The notes under the pieces: model-generated | The model's database searches: none | The model's input: only the letters and a program-made list of their open reading frames with translations | Told to the model about the DNA's origin: nothing | Part shown: positions 8,714 through 16,983 of the stretch, in pieces | How positions within the stretch are numbered: position 1 is the first letter of the stretch | How the letters are laid out: every line of letters starts with the position of its first letter | Translations under genes and position numbers: made by a program | Assembly: GCA_023390775.1 (NCBI GenBank) | Contig: JAEWCF010000051.1 | Coordinates: forward strand, 1 to 48,416 | DNA from: Bacteroidota bacterium | Lineage (GTDB): Bacteria; Bacteroidota; Bacteroidia; Flavobacteriales; Flavobacteriaceae | Reading direction: 5' to 3' | DNA: 48,416 bases

Positions 8714-9689
8714 TGACCACGGTCTTGAAGGAAAGATTTTCCTTGCTTTCCAGCCGCTCGATCAAAAGTTTGGCCGCCGCCTGCCCGATCTCGGGGCCGT
8801 GCTGGCTGACCGTGGACAGGCTGGGGGTCATCCGCCTCGACCACAATCCATCGGCAAAACCGATGATCGCCAAATCATCGGGAATCCTGTAACCGGCTTG
8901 AAGTCCGGCTTTCATCGCGAAGACCGAAGCATGCTCGTCAAGGGCAAAAACCCCGTCGGCGAGGCGGCCTGTCAATATCGGCGCAGCCCGGTCCTCAAAG
9001 TCGTCGATGTTGTCGGTCCTGATGATCAGGCTTTCATCGACTTCCAGACCCTTTTGGTTCATCGCCTGCAAAAATCCTTCGGCACGCAGCTTCCCCACGC
9101 TGAGATTGTCGATCGACGAAAACAGCGCGATTTTCCGGCAACCGATTTCGGCAAGGCGGTTCGTCGCATTTACCGCCGATTCAAAATCGTCCACGATCAC
9201 CTTGTCGCATTGGATCGAATCAGCGACGCGGTCAAACATTACCATGGGCGTGCCTCCGGCCAAAATTTTCTCGAAATGGCCAAACGAGCCCAGCTTCTGC
9301 GCCTCTTCGGAAACCGAAAGGATGAAGCCGTCGATCGCGCCATTGGACAACATTTCAAGTGCGTGGACCTCCCGGCCGAGCGATTCGTTCGAGATGCAGG
9401 TCAGGACGTTGTAACCTTTTCCTTCGGCATACTGCTCGATTCCGCTGAACACCTTGGCGAAAAAAGGATTCAGGATATTGGGTACGATCACGCCGATGGT
9501 GCGCGTGGAGCGATGGCGAAGATTGAGCCCGATCGCATTCGGCCGGTAATGGCGCAGGCTGGCGTATTCGCGGATGCGGTTTCGCGTGGGCTCGCTGATT
9601 TCGGGGCTGCCGTTAAGCGCCTTGGACACGGTTGAGATGGACACGCCGAGTTCGGAGGCGATCTGCTTGAGGGTGGCTCTTTCTTTCAT
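8670..9689 (-). CDS. LacI-family transcriptional regulator
   Basis: A 339-residue repressor or activator. The N-terminus has the LacI helix-turn-helix (TLKQIASELGVSISTVSKAL) and hinge helix (NAIGLNLRHRST), then the periplasmic-binding-protein-like sensor domain beginning TIGVIVPNILNPFF, with the conserved ending PSLSTVSQHGPEIGQAAAKL. I start at ATG 9689, directly before KERATLKQ; upstream in-frame codons add a 30-residue stretch that does not look like protein from this family. It normally binds a sugar or purine and controls nearby catabolic genes, but no sugar-use operon is visible here. The nearest possible target is the cluster it faces. No palindromic operator was identified. Confidence 0.88.
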   Translation of the reverse strand: MKERATLKQIASELGVSISTVSKALNGSPEISEPTRNRIREYASLRHYRPNAIGLNLRHRSTRTIGVIVPNILNPFFAKVFSGIEQYAEGKGYNVLTCISNESLGREVHALEMLSNGAIDGFILSVSEEAQKLGSFGHFEKILAGGTPMVMFDRVADSIQCDKVIVDDFESAVNATNRLAEIGCRKIALFSSIDNLSVGKLRAEGFLQAMNQKGLEVDESLIIRTDNIDDFEDRAAPILTGRLADGVFALDEHASVFAMKAGLQAGYRIPDDLAIIGFADGLWSRRMTPSLSTVSQHGPEIGQAAAKLLIERLESKENLSFKTVVIKTELRNRDSTRRS

Positions 9690-9804
9690 AAAATGGAAAA
9701 GGTAAAGATAGTCAGCGACGGCCTGGCCCGCAACTGCTTTTTTGGTCGCGGGAGACTTCGGGATAATTATCTGCCTCAAAGCCTAATGGAATATTTTTCA
9801 GCGA

Positions 9805-9835
9805 TTTGTATTTTAGAGATAATGTTGTACTTTTG
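9805..9835 (+). promoter_or_regulatory. Bacteroidota-type promoter of rplM-rpsI
   Basis: TTTG at 9805-9808 is followed after exactly 19 bases by TACTTTTG at 9828-9835, which matches the -33 TTTG and -7 TAnnTTTG consensus. Transcription should start near 9842, about 40 bases before the GTG start. Confidence 0.75.
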
Positions 9836-9880
9836 CAACCCCTTTATTGGGGATGGAATGTTTAATTAAAATAAATTATT

Positions 9881-10336
9881 GTGAACACATTAAGTTACAA
9901 GACGATTTCAGCCAACAAGGCCACTGTCACGAAGGAGTGGGTTGTTGTTGATGCTGAAGGTCATAACTTGGGCCGTCTTGCGTCAAAGGTCGCTATGATC
10001 CTGCGCGGCAAGTACAAGCCAAGTTACACGCCACACGTTGACTGCGGCGATAACGTGATCGTTATCAATGCAGAGAAGATCAACCTTACCGGCAACAAGC
10101 TGGAGGACAAGATCTACATGCGCCACACGGGTTACCCGGGCGGGCAGCGGACACTTTCCGCAAAAGTTGTACAGCAAAAAAACCCTGCGATTCTCGTGGA
10201 GAAGGCCATCAAAGGCATGCTTCCCAAGAACAGGCTGGGCGCGGAACTCTTCAGGAACCTGAAAGTGACCGTGGGCGCTGAGCACAAGTACGAGGCCCAA
10301 AAGCCTAAAACCGTTAACCTAAACGAGATCAAGTAA
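9881..10336 (+). CDS. rplM: 50S ribosomal protein L13
   Basis: A 151-residue large-subunit protein. The typical N-terminal segment KEWVVVDAEGHNLGRLAS, the central GDNVIVINAEKI and the C-terminal AIKGMLPKNRLGAE identify L13 without doubt. The start is GTG at 9881, the only codon that gives the normal flavobacterial N-terminus (MNTLSYKT). No Shine-Dalgarno sequence precedes it, as expected for this phylum. It forms the usual two-gene operon with rpsI, whose ATG overlaps its stop (TAATG). A 4-bp hairpin, CCCC/GGGG at 9839-9852, sits at the presumed transcript start and might stabilise the leader. Confidence 0.97.
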   Translation: MNTLSYKTISANKATVTKEWVVVDAEGHNLGRLASKVAMILRGKYKPSYTPHVDCGDNVIVINAEKINLTGNKLEDKIYMRHTGYPGGQRTLSAKVVQQKNPAILVEKAIKGMLPKNRLGAELFRNLKVTVGAEHKYEAQKPKTVNLNEIK

Positions 10337-10722
10337 TGGCGACAATCCACAAGATCGGAAGAAGAAAGACTGCTGTTGCGCGGGTTTACGTAACAGAAGG
10401 AAGCGGTAAAATCACCGTGAACAAAAAAGAATTCGCAACCTATTTCCCAACGGCCACGCTTCAGTACAAAGTGATGCAGCCGCTTCAAATGACCGAGAAC
10501 GCATCGAACTTTGACGTGAAAGTCAACGTTAACGGTGGCGGGACTACAGGTCAGGCCGAAGCCGTTCGCATGGCATTGTCACGCGCCATGTGCGAAGTTG
10601 CCGAGGAAAACCGCGGCATCCTGAAGCCTGAAGGGCTTTTGACAAGGGATCCGCGTATGGTTGAGCGCAAGAAATTCGGTCAGAAGAAAGCACGTAAGAG
10701 ATTCCAGTTCTCGAAACGTTAA
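10336..10722 (+). CDS. rpsI: 30S ribosomal protein S9
   Basis: A 128-residue small-subunit protein. IGRRKTAVARVYV at the N-terminus, GGGTTGQAEAVRMALSRAM in the centre and the C-terminal tail LTRDPRMVERKKFGQKKARK ending SKR are diagnostic of S9, whose tail reaches the P-site tRNA. Its ATG shares a base with the rplM stop, so translation is coupled and the pair is made in equal amounts. No terminator is obvious immediately after it. Confidence 0.97.
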   Translation: MATIHKIGRRKTAVARVYVTEGSGKITVNKKEFATYFPTATLQYKVMQPLQMTENASNFDVKVNVNGGGTTGQAEAVRMALSRAMCEVAEENRGILKPEGLLTRDPRMVERKKFGQKKARKRFQFSKR

Positions 10723-10958
10723 TCTGATGACAAATGTCGAATGACGAACGTCGAACGAAGGTTACGACAATGTTCATCGACACCGAATTAATTCCTACGT
10801 CGTTCAGTTCGCCTGGCGGCTCGGGTCAAAATTCAAAATTTAAAATTCAAAATTTTCTACTGTTTAGCATCTAAATGAAGCCTTGCCACAGTGCCAACAA
10901 GCGAAAGCCGACAGCCAAAGGGAACATTGCTAATCACGGAACGTAAACAAAAAACAAA
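10723..10958. other. Intergenic gap rpsI-rpsB with phrase-like micro-repeats
   Basis: The first part reads ACAAATGTCGAATGACGAAC and GTCGAACGAAGG, a pattern of GTCGAA/TGACGAA units also found near 46260-46490. It is followed by AT-rich direct repeats of AAAATTCAAAATTT near 10830-10857. I could not place a convincing -33/-7 pair for rpsB here. Confidence 0.6.
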
Positions 10959-11774
10959 ATGGCAAACAAAGTAGATGTCAAAGAATTGCTGGACGCCGGA
11001 GTACACTTCGGTCACATGACCCGCAAATGGGACCCTAACATGGCCCCTTACATTTATATGGAGCGCAACGGCATCCATATCATCAACCTTTACAAAACCG
11101 CCGCGAAGATCGAGGAGGCCAATGAGGCCCTGAAGAAAATCGCCGCATCTGGACGTAAAGTCCTTTTTGTCGCTACCAAGAAGCAGGCAAAAGACATCGT
11201 GGCCGAGAAGGCTGCGGCTGCCAACATGCCTTACATCACCGAAAGGTGGCCGGGTGGTATGCTGACAAACTTCGTCACGATCCGCAAAGCCGTCAAGAAA
11301 ATGGCGATGATCGACAAGATGAAGAAAGACGGAACTTTCGCGACCCTGTCAAAGAAAGAGCGTCTTCAGGTGGACCGCCTCCGCGCGAAACTTGAGAAAA
11401 ACCTGGGCTCGATCGCCGACATGTCAAGGCTTCCCGCCGCACTTTTCGTAGTGGACATCAAGGCTGAGCACATCGCAATCAAAGAAGCACAAAAATTAAA
11501 CATTCCAGTTTTTGCCATGGTGGACACGAACTCCGACCCTCGTGAGGTTGATTACGTGATTCCTGCCAATGACGATGCTTCAAAGTCAATCGACAAAATC
11601 CTTTCGCTGGTGACTGCCGCGGTTATCGAAGGCCTGCAAAACAGGAATTCGGACGCTGCTGTCGAGGACATGGCTCCCGAGGCTGAGGCCGAAGAAACCG
11701 CTCCCGTAACCGAAGCTCCTGAAGTTGTAGCCGCCGAGGCTGCACCGCAGGCCGAGGAGAAGACCGAAGAGTAA
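10959..11774 (+). CDS. rpsB: 30S ribosomal protein S2
   Basis: A 271-residue small-subunit protein. LLDAGVHFGHMTRKWDPNM near the N-terminus and RWPGGMLTNFVTIRKAV near residue 93 are diagnostic. The family usually has about 230-260 residues; the last 40 residues here are an Ala/Glu-rich low-complexity tail (AEAEETAPVTEAPEVVAAEA) that is common in flavobacteria and has no known role. It is followed by tsf, the usual partner, but with a terminator-like hairpin between them. Confidence 0.97.
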   Translation: MANKVDVKELLDAGVHFGHMTRKWDPNMAPYIYMERNGIHIINLYKTAAKIEEANEALKKIAASGRKVLFVATKKQAKDIVAEKAAAANMPYITERWPGGMLTNFVTIRKAVKKMAMIDKMKKDGTFATLSKKERLQVDRLRAKLEKNLGSIADMSRLPAALFVVDIKAEHIAIKEAQKLNIPVFAMVDTNSDPREVDYVIPANDDASKSIDKILSLVTAAVIEGLQNRNSDAAVEDMAPEAEAEETAPVTEAPEVVAAEAAPQAEEKTEE

Positions 11775-11781
11775 ACCAAAG

Positions 11782-11811
11782 AAATCCCGCCCCTCAAAAG
11801 GTGGGATTTTT
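11782..11811 (+). terminator. Terminator or attenuator between rpsB and tsf
   Basis: AAATCCCGCC at 11782-11791 pairs with GGTGGGATTT at 11800-11809 (one G-U pair) around an 8-base loop, then a short T-run. It should end or reduce read-through from rpsB into tsf. Confidence 0.75.
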
Positions 11812-11844
11812 AAAATTCAAACAACATTTAAACCTGTATTTTTT

Positions 11845-12666
11845 ATGGCTACTATTACAGCTGCAGACGTAAATAAACTAAGGACCGTAACCGGCGCCGG
11901 CATGATGGATTGCAAAAAAGCGCTTGTCGAGGCCGACGGCGATTTTGAGAAAGCGATCGAGATCCTTCGCAAGAAAGGACAAAAAGTTGCCGCCAACCGT
12001 TCGGACCGCGAATCTACCGAAGGTGCCGCCGTCGCCGTGGTGAATGCCGACAAGACCGAAGGCGTTGCCATGACCCTGAACTGCGAGACCGATTTCGTTG
12101 GAAAGAACGAAGGCTTCGTGAAACTGGCAAACGACCTGGCCAACCTGGCTTTGAACTACAACACAAAAGAAGAATTCCTCGCTGCCGATTTCAACGGAAT
12201 CAGCGTTTCGGAGAAGCTGATCGAGCAAACCGGTGTCATCGGTGAGAAAATCGAGATCGCCTCTTTCGAGAAACTTTCGGGCGCATTCATCGGATCGTAT
12301 GTTCACTCGGGCAAAATTGCCGTCCTCGTGGCTTTGTCTGCCAACGTACCCGGAGCCGAAGAGGCCGCGAAGAACGTTGCGATGCAGGCTGCGGCCATGT
12401 CGCCGATCGCGCTTGATGAGTCGGGCGTTGATGCCGACACTGTCGCCAAGGAAATCGAGATCGCCAAGGACCAACTCCGTCAGGAAGGCAAGCCCGAGGC
12501 CATGCTGGACAACATCGCCAAAGGAAAACTTCAGCGTTTCTTTAAAGACAATACCCTTGTAAACCAGGATTACATCAAGGACGGATCGATGAGCGTTTCG
12601 GCCTACGTGAAGTCGGTGGATGCAAACCTTACGGTTACCGGATTCAAGCGAGTAGCCCTTGGATAG
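11845..12666 (+). CDS. tsf: Elongation factor Ts
   Basis: A 273-residue guanine nucleotide exchange factor for EF-Tu. The N-terminal UBA-like domain carries LRTVTGAGMMDCKKAL, and the core contains the EF-Tu contact segment CETDFVGKNEGF. The C-terminus, KSVDANLTVTGFKRVALG, is normal for the shorter flavobacterial form. It acts in the cytoplasm to reload EF-Tu with GTP. It follows rpsB as in most bacteria, 70 bases downstream with a hairpin between, and it has its own terminator. Confidence 0.97.
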   Translation: MATITAADVNKLRTVTGAGMMDCKKALVEADGDFEKAIEILRKKGQKVAANRSDRESTEGAAVAVVNADKTEGVAMTLNCETDFVGKNEGFVKLANDLANLALNYNTKEEFLAADFNGISVSEKLIEQTGVIGEKIEIASFEKLSGAFIGSYVHSGKIAVLVALSANVPGAEEAAKNVAMQAAAMSPIALDESGVDADTVAKEIEIAKDQLRQEGKPEAMLDNIAKGKLQRFFKDNTLVNQDYIKDGSMSVSAYVKSVDANLTVTGFKRVALG

Positions 12667-12714
12667 TGATGAGTAATGGGTAATGGGTTGTGAGACCCAA
12701 AACCGGATAATAAG

Positions 12715-12742
12715 ACCCGCTTCAATTGAGGCGGGTTTTTTT
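12715..12742 (+). terminator. Intrinsic terminator after tsf
   Basis: ACCCGC at 12715-12720 pairs with GCGGGT at 12731-12736; the loop sides TTCAA and TTGAG extend the stem. An eight-base T-run follows. Confidence 0.85.
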
Positions 12743-12756
12743 ATGGCACGCGCTTA

Positions 12757-12852
12757 GGCGCCGGGCTGTCCGCTGTAGTTTTGCCAGACCTCAAAGGTCT
12801 TTGAGACCTTTGAGGTCTCCACGGCAAAAGCTGTCGCTCCCATCCCTCGTGC
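12757..12852 (-). repeat. GCGTGAGCG-family repeat with a nested ACCTCAAAGG palindrome
   Basis: Read on the minus strand this begins GCACGAGGGATGGGAGCG, passes through TTTTGCC, then GGCAAAACTACAGCGG, and ends ACAGCCCGGCGCC, the layout of the long repeats at 35708, 40997 and 43469. Its central loop has been replaced by a perfect palindrome: AGACCTCAAAGGTCT at 12786-12800, a 3-base loop, and AGACCTTTGAGGTCT at 12804-12818. Confidence 0.7.
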
Positions 12853-12940
12853 GGCATTGCGGGCCGAAGGAAATTATACGTTAAATTCCGTATTGCGCCT
12901 CACGCTCCATCGGCTGAAATTCGCCCCAAAACTTTATCCG

Positions 12941-13969
12941 ATGAAAAAACTCTACATCTTCCTGGCGCTTTCGCTTTCACTGGCCGCATCGGCACAATGC
13001 CCAAATGGCAATGTCGAACTCACCACACAGGCACAGGTCAACGCCTTCGCGTCGACCTACCCCAACTGCACGCAAATCAATGGCATCCTGTCCATCCACG
13101 GCGACAACATCACCGACCTTACGCCGCTTCAAAACCTGACTACGGTTACCGGTGCCCTGCAGGTTTACCTTAATCCCTCGCTCACCTCGCTCAACGGATT
13201 GCAGAACATCACGTCCACCGGCGGCCTTGAAGTCAGCTACAACAGCACCCTGACCAGCGTGGCCGGGCTATCCGGCGTCACCACCGTGAACGGATACCTG
13301 GGATTCACGGCCAATCCGCAACTCCTCACACTCGAAGGGCTGAACATCCAGGCGGTGGGAAGCCTGATCTCGATCAGCCAGTTTGCCGGAACCAACCTCC
13401 ACGGGCTTGAAAGCATTAGCTCCGGCGGATTCTTCCTGGAGGTGAAATTCAGCCCCAACCTGACTTCGCTTGACGGGCTCGACGGCATGACCAGCCTGGC
13501 CGACTACCTCTATATCTACAGCAACCCCGTCCTGTCCAACATTGAGGGCATCGCCAATATCGATTTCAACAACTTCCAGCCGATCACGATCCAGAACAAC
13601 CCGATGCTATCGCAGTGCAGCGTTGCAAGTGTCTGCAACCACCTCACCGGAGGATCGGCGGGAACATTTGGCGGGAACCTGCCCGGCTGCAACGGATCGC
13701 AGGAGATCATTGCGGGCTGCAACCTTTCCACGGCCGGATTTCAAGAAGCCGGAATCAGCATCTACCCCAACCCCACCGACGGACTTTTGACCGTGATTTT
13801 GCCGGAACGCCAAAACCTGACCGGTATCCGCATCGCCGACCTTTCGGGAAAAATCCTTATTTCATCCGCGTCGGACAACATCGACATTTCATCGCTCGCG
13901 ACAGGAATTTACATCCTGCATGCCACATCGGGACAGGCAATCTTCACTTCAAAAATCATAAGGAAGTAG
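12941..13969 (+). CDS. Secreted L-domain repeat protein with T9SS sorting domain
   Basis: A 342-residue exported protein. Residues 1-20 are a signal peptide (KKLYIFLALSLSLAASAQ). Residues 30-250 carry irregular leucine-rich repeats of the receptor-L-domain type, with units such as NPSLTSLNGLQNI, SPNLTSLDGLDGM and NPVLSNIEGIANI. The last 80 residues are a type A type IX secretion domain: ISIYPNPTDGLLTV, then GIYILHATSG and the final KIIRK. The protein should therefore pass the outer membrane by the gliding-linked secretion system and be anchored or released at the surface, perhaps as an adhesin. I start at ATG 12941 because codons further upstream would precede the signal peptide with 28 unrelated residues. 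The ligand is unknown. Confidence 0.87.
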   Translation: MKKLYIFLALSLSLAASAQCPNGNVELTTQAQVNAFASTYPNCTQINGILSIHGDNITDLTPLQNLTTVTGALQVYLNPSLTSLNGLQNITSTGGLEVSYNSTLTSVAGLSGVTTVNGYLGFTANPQLLTLEGLNIQAVGSLISISQFAGTNLHGLESISSGGFFLEVKFSPNLTSLDGLDGMTSLADYLYIYSNPVLSNIEGIANIDFNNFQPITIQNNPMLSQCSVASVCNHLTGGSAGTFGGNLPGCNGSQEIIAGCNLSTAGFQEAGISIYPNPTDGLLTVILPERQNLTGIRIADLSGKILISSASDNIDISSLATGIYILHATSGQAIFTSKIIRK

Positions 13970-14041
13970 GTCTGGCACAATCTATCTGAAATACCCAATA
14001 ATAGTGATTTTAATAAAAGTTCTCCCGTTAATTTATTTTGC

Positions 14042-14049
14042 TATATTTG
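14042..14049 (+). promoter_or_regulatory. Putative -7 box TATATTTG of the six-gene exported operon
   Basis: TATATTTG fits the TAnnTTTG consensus and lies 36 bases before the first ATG of the operon. No clear -33 TTTG is seen at 19-21 bases upstream. Confidence 0.55.
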
Positions 14050-14084
14050 CGCCGTTAACTTTTTTTTAAGAATCTAATTATCAG

Positions 14085-14672
14085 ATGAAAAGAATTTTAT
14101 TCCTCGCTGCCCTGTGCCTTTCCCTTCAGGCCCATGCGCAAAAAGACAAACGTGAGGAAGGGGTAAAAATCGGCGTCAAGGGCGGTTTGAACATTTCAAA
14201 CTTCATGAGCGACGACATCGAGGACAACGCTATCCGAACCAGTATCCACCTGGGCGTTGCGACGGAGTTCATTGTTTCGGACAAATGGTCTTTCCAGCCT
14301 GAACTTTATTATTCGGGGCAAGGTTTCTCCAACCAGGATCCCGACGGGTTCAGCCGCGAGAAATTCAATTACATCAACCTACCGCTGATCGCGAAATACT
14401 ACGCGACCAAAAACCTCAGCGTTGAAGTCGGCCCGCAGGTAGGGCTGTTGCTTTCGGCCAAAAACAAGACCAACGACACCAATGACGACATCGAGGACCA
14501 AAAGGCCATCGATTTCGGTCTCGTCGGCGGATTGGGGTATGAACTCAGCAACGGCATTTTCTTCCAGGCTCGTTACAACCTCGGCCTCACCAACATCAAC
14601 GACGGGCCATCGGCCACTTCGGTAAAATACACCAACTCGGTGATCCTGCTATCGGTAGGAGCATTCTTTTAA
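14085..14672 (+). CDS. Outer membrane beta-barrel protein (PorT-like family)
   Basis: A 195-residue protein with a signal peptide ending at AHAQ (residues 1-19). The rest alternates short hydrophobic strands and turns: VKIGVKGGLNISNF, SFQPELYYSGQG, NYINLPLIAKYYA, LSVEVGPQVGLLL, and a C-terminal strand ending GAFF, with the terminal aromatic needed for insertion by the BAM machinery. This fits the small 8-strand barrel family of Bacteroidota often annotated PorT-like. It is the first gene of a tight operon, with 16 bases to the next. It may anchor the products of the five downstream genes in the outer membrane; this is inference from position only. Confidence 0.83.
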   Translation: MKRILFLAALCLSLQAHAQKDKREEGVKIGVKGGLNISNFMSDDIEDNAIRTSIHLGVATEFIVSDKWSFQPELYYSGQGFSNQDPDGFSREKFNYINLPLIAKYYATKNLSVEVGPQVGLLLSAKNKTNDTNDDIEDQKAIDFGLVGGLGYELSNGIFFQARYNLGLTNINDGPSATSVKYTNSVILLSVGAFF

Positions 14673-14688
14673 TCCCTAATCTCTCATT

Positions 14689-15966
14689 ATGAAGCAACTT
14701 TCGCTTATCTGCCTTGCCCTTGTGGGTATGGCCCAAACTTTTGCGCAACAATCGGCGGCTCCCATGGAGACCAAATACCGACGCTCTTCGATTTACACGG
14801 CCATGATCGACAAACCGGGCCTGCCGTATGCCGAGGTCATCAAGAAAAATTTCCAGGACAGCCCGGTTCCGGACAAATTCGACGACCACAACCTTCCCGT
14901 CCGCATTTACGATGCGAGCCTGGTGAACATGGATGACAAGGCAGCATTCTCGGCCATGATGTCAAACCTGGGAACGGGCGCGGCGCCAATGGACATACCT
15001 GAAATGCGCGAGATGCAGGCAAAATTTGACGGCATTGCCCGTGAGATGGTGGCCAAGTGGTTCAACCGTTCGGATAAAGGCGGTTTCAACATGGAACTCA
15101 TCAAACAACGCGGGAGCTACGATGCATCGGTACTGGACATCGCAACCGCAAAAGCCAGCAAACGCGGGCTGGACATGCTTGCAGACGCGGGTGAGGAACT
15201 CATCAAGAACACGTTTTTCCTGGTCAGCGACTACAAGTACGTCGATAAGGCGGAGGTGGCAGAAAAGGCCAAAGGTTGGCTCAACGCCATCGGGACAATC
15301 GGCGAATATGCGGGCGTTTCCAATGCGTCGGCAGTTACAACCCTTGCAGGAGAAGGCGTGGGCGTGGCCGGAAAAGGATATGTCGTGAAGACGACCGCTT
15401 ACCTGTACCAACTCGACTGGAACGAGGAGGTCGCCGCCATTTTCTACAACGACATGTGGGCAGACGACGCCACCATTACCCCGGAGCGCAAGAAAGCATT
15501 CGACGAATCTACCATCTTTAAACTCAAGTTTATCGGTAGCGACGTATCCTGGTCCGATGTTCAATCCTCTGTGTTTTCAAGCAAATCCGAGGAGGAACTC
15601 GTCCAGCGCGCCTCGACCAAATCACTTGACGCGGTCATCGTAAAATTGCAGAAAAACCACGACGAGTTCAAGACCAAGACACCTTTGTTCACCGGCGAGC
15701 CCATCACGGCCAAGATCGGAATGAAGGAAGGCGTCACCGAGAAATCCAAGTTCGACGTGCTTGAACAGCAAATGGACGAAAACGGCAAGACCAAATATGT
15801 GGTTGTGGGATCCATCAAGGTGGATACGAGCAAACCCATCTGGGACAACCGCTTTGGAGCCAATGAGGAAAACCCCGACACAACAACCGATCGCACCCAC
15901 TTTAAAAAAGTCAGCGGGAAGGAATTCTACCCCGGAATGCTGATCATCCAGAAAAAAGGAAAATAA
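14689..15966 (+). CDS. Exported protein of unknown function, 425 residues
   Basis: A signal peptide (residues 1-19, ending TFAQ) precedes a soluble domain with no transmembrane segment. The middle part is helical (MREMQAKFDGIAREMVAKWFN, residues about 105-125). A Gly/Ala-rich stretch, TLAGEGVGVAGKGYVVKTTAY, lies near residue 220 and leads into YQLDWNEEVAAIFYNDMW. The last 90 residues resemble a beta-rich domain (EKSKFDVLEQQMDENGKTKY) and end in IIQKKGK. I recognise no named family with certainty. It is separated from the next gene by one base, so it is translated with the paralogue pair that follows. Its context suggests a periplasmic or outer-membrane-associated structural part. Confidence 0.75.
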   Translation: MKQLSLICLALVGMAQTFAQQSAAPMETKYRRSSIYTAMIDKPGLPYAEVIKKNFQDSPVPDKFDDHNLPVRIYDASLVNMDDKAAFSAMMSNLGTGAAPMDIPEMREMQAKFDGIAREMVAKWFNRSDKGGFNMELIKQRGSYDASVLDIATAKASKRGLDMLADAGEELIKNTFFLVSDYKYVDKAEVAEKAKGWLNAIGTIGEYAGVSNASAVTTLAGEGVGVAGKGYVVKTTAYLYQLDWNEEVAAIFYNDMWADDATITPERKKAFDESTIFKLKFIGSDVSWSDVQSSVFSSKSEEELVQRASTKSLDAVIVKLQKNHDEFKTKTPLFTGEPITAKIGMKEGVTEKSKFDVLEQQMDENGKTKYVVVGSIKVDTSKPIWDNRFGANEENPDTTTDRTHFKKVSGKEFYPGMLIIQKKGK

Positions 15967-15967
15967 C

Positions 15968-16474
15968 ATGAGAAAACTGATGATTGCCCTGCTCGTCGCA
16001 TTGACCGCACAGGGCGCCATGGCTCAGGCCAAGGCAAAAGCCGAAAAAGCCACCCGCGAGTGGCGCTATGAAATCGAGTGCGCCGGCGTGGGCACCGACG
16101 GATCTTACCTGGTGAAGGTTTGGTCCTATTCAAAAAACCCGAAAGTCGCCACCGCGCAGGCCAAGAAAAATGCCGTCCACGGCGTGATCTTCAAGGGATT
16201 TGCGGGCGGACGCGGATGCCCTTCGCAAAAGCCGCTTGCCAACAACCCCAATATCGAGATGGAGAAAGAGGAATTCTTTGGGCCCTTCTTCGAGGACGGC
16301 GGAAAGTACATGAAGTTTGTCACCGAAAGTTCCGACGGGAACATTTCGGCAGAGGACCGCATGAAGGTTGGAAAAGAGTACAAAATCGGGATGATCGTAT
16401 CGATCCAAAAGGATTTGCTTCGCAAGGACCTGGAAGATGCCGGAATCATCAGGGGATTGACCAGCGGATTTTAA
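15968..16474 (+). CDS. Exported protein, first of a tandem paralogue pair (LPP20/FlgT-N-like?)
   Basis: A 168-residue protein with a signal peptide ending near AMAQ (residues 1-20). The mature part has an alpha/beta layout: EIECAGVGTDGSYLVKVWSY, then TAQAKKNAVHGVIFKG and a helix after FFGPFFEDGGKYMKF. The segment AQAKKNAV is the kind of helix that follows the first strands in LPP20/FlgT-N and SIMPL-like domains. I draw that link from pattern only. It shares order and motifs with the next gene (VxTDGSxxxKxW, AKKNAVxxVIF, FFxDGGxYxxF), so the two arose by tandem duplication. No lipobox is present, so it should be periplasmic. Confidence 0.75.
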   Translation: MRKLMIALLVALTAQGAMAQAKAKAEKATREWRYEIECAGVGTDGSYLVKVWSYSKNPKVATAQAKKNAVHGVIFKGFAGGRGCPSQKPLANNPNIEMEKEEFFGPFFEDGGKYMKFVTESSDGNISAEDRMKVGKEYKIGMIVSIQKDLLRKDLEDAGIIRGLTSGF

Positions 16475-16486
16475 TCTGAGAAAAAA

Positions 16487-16981
16487 ATGAAAAAGCTACT
16501 TTTAATCGCATCGCTTGCCCTTACCGTAAGCGCTGCCGCACAGGTTTCACGGTCTCAGAAAGTGAATTCGGGCAATTACACGTTCAAGACCGAGTGCATG
16601 GGCATCGAGATGGACGGCTCGCAGACGCTAAAGGCTTGGGGCAACGGCCGCAACCGCGCAGACGCCGTTGAACAGGCCAAGAAGAACGCCGTGCGCGACG
16701 TTATCTTCAACGGCATCACCGAAGGAAAGCAGGACTGCGAAAAGCGTCCTATCCTTTTCGAGGTGAACGCCCAGGAAAAATACGAGGACTACTTCAACGC
16801 ATTCTTTGCCGATGGCGGCGAATACAAGAACTTCATCTCGCTTCGCGACGAGCGCATCGGGCAAAAGATCAACCGCGACCGCAAGAAGGCCCGTGAGAGC
16901 GTGACCAACGGCATGATCGTGCGCGTCCTTCGTTCGGAATTGAAAAAGAAACTCATCGCCGACGGCATCCTTAAACAGTAA
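16487..16981 (+). CDS. Exported protein, second of the tandem paralogue pair
   Basis: A 164-residue protein with a signal peptide ending SAAAQ (residues 1-19). It repeats the architecture of the preceding gene: TECMGIEMDGSQTLKAWGNG, then EQAKKNAVRDVIFNG and FNAFFADGGEYKNF. The C-terminal helix is strongly basic (INRDRKKARESVTNGM and RSELKKKLIADGI). Two cysteines (TEC and QDCEKR) are at positions equivalent to those of its neighbour and may form a disulphide in the periplasm. The gene begins 12 bases after the first paralogue. The divergence between the copies suggests that they form a hetero-oligomer rather than act redundantly. Confidence 0.75.
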   Translation: MKKLLLIASLALTVSAAAQVSRSQKVNSGNYTFKTECMGIEMDGSQTLKAWGNGRNRADAVEQAKKNAVRDVIFNGITEGKQDCEKRPILFEVNAQEKYEDYFNAFFADGGEYKNFISLRDERIGQKINRDRKKARESVTNGMIVRVLRSELKKKLIADGILKQ

Positions 16982-16983
16982 AT

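Noticed and set aside
9839..9852. Ribosomal-protein autoregulatory leader before rplM
   Set aside because: Only a 4-bp CCCC/GGGG stem at the presumed transcript start; too small to call a leader RNA, although L13 leaders exist in other bacteria.
12857..12940. Longer start for the T9SS cargo protein
   Set aside because: It would place 28 residues before a clear signal peptide.
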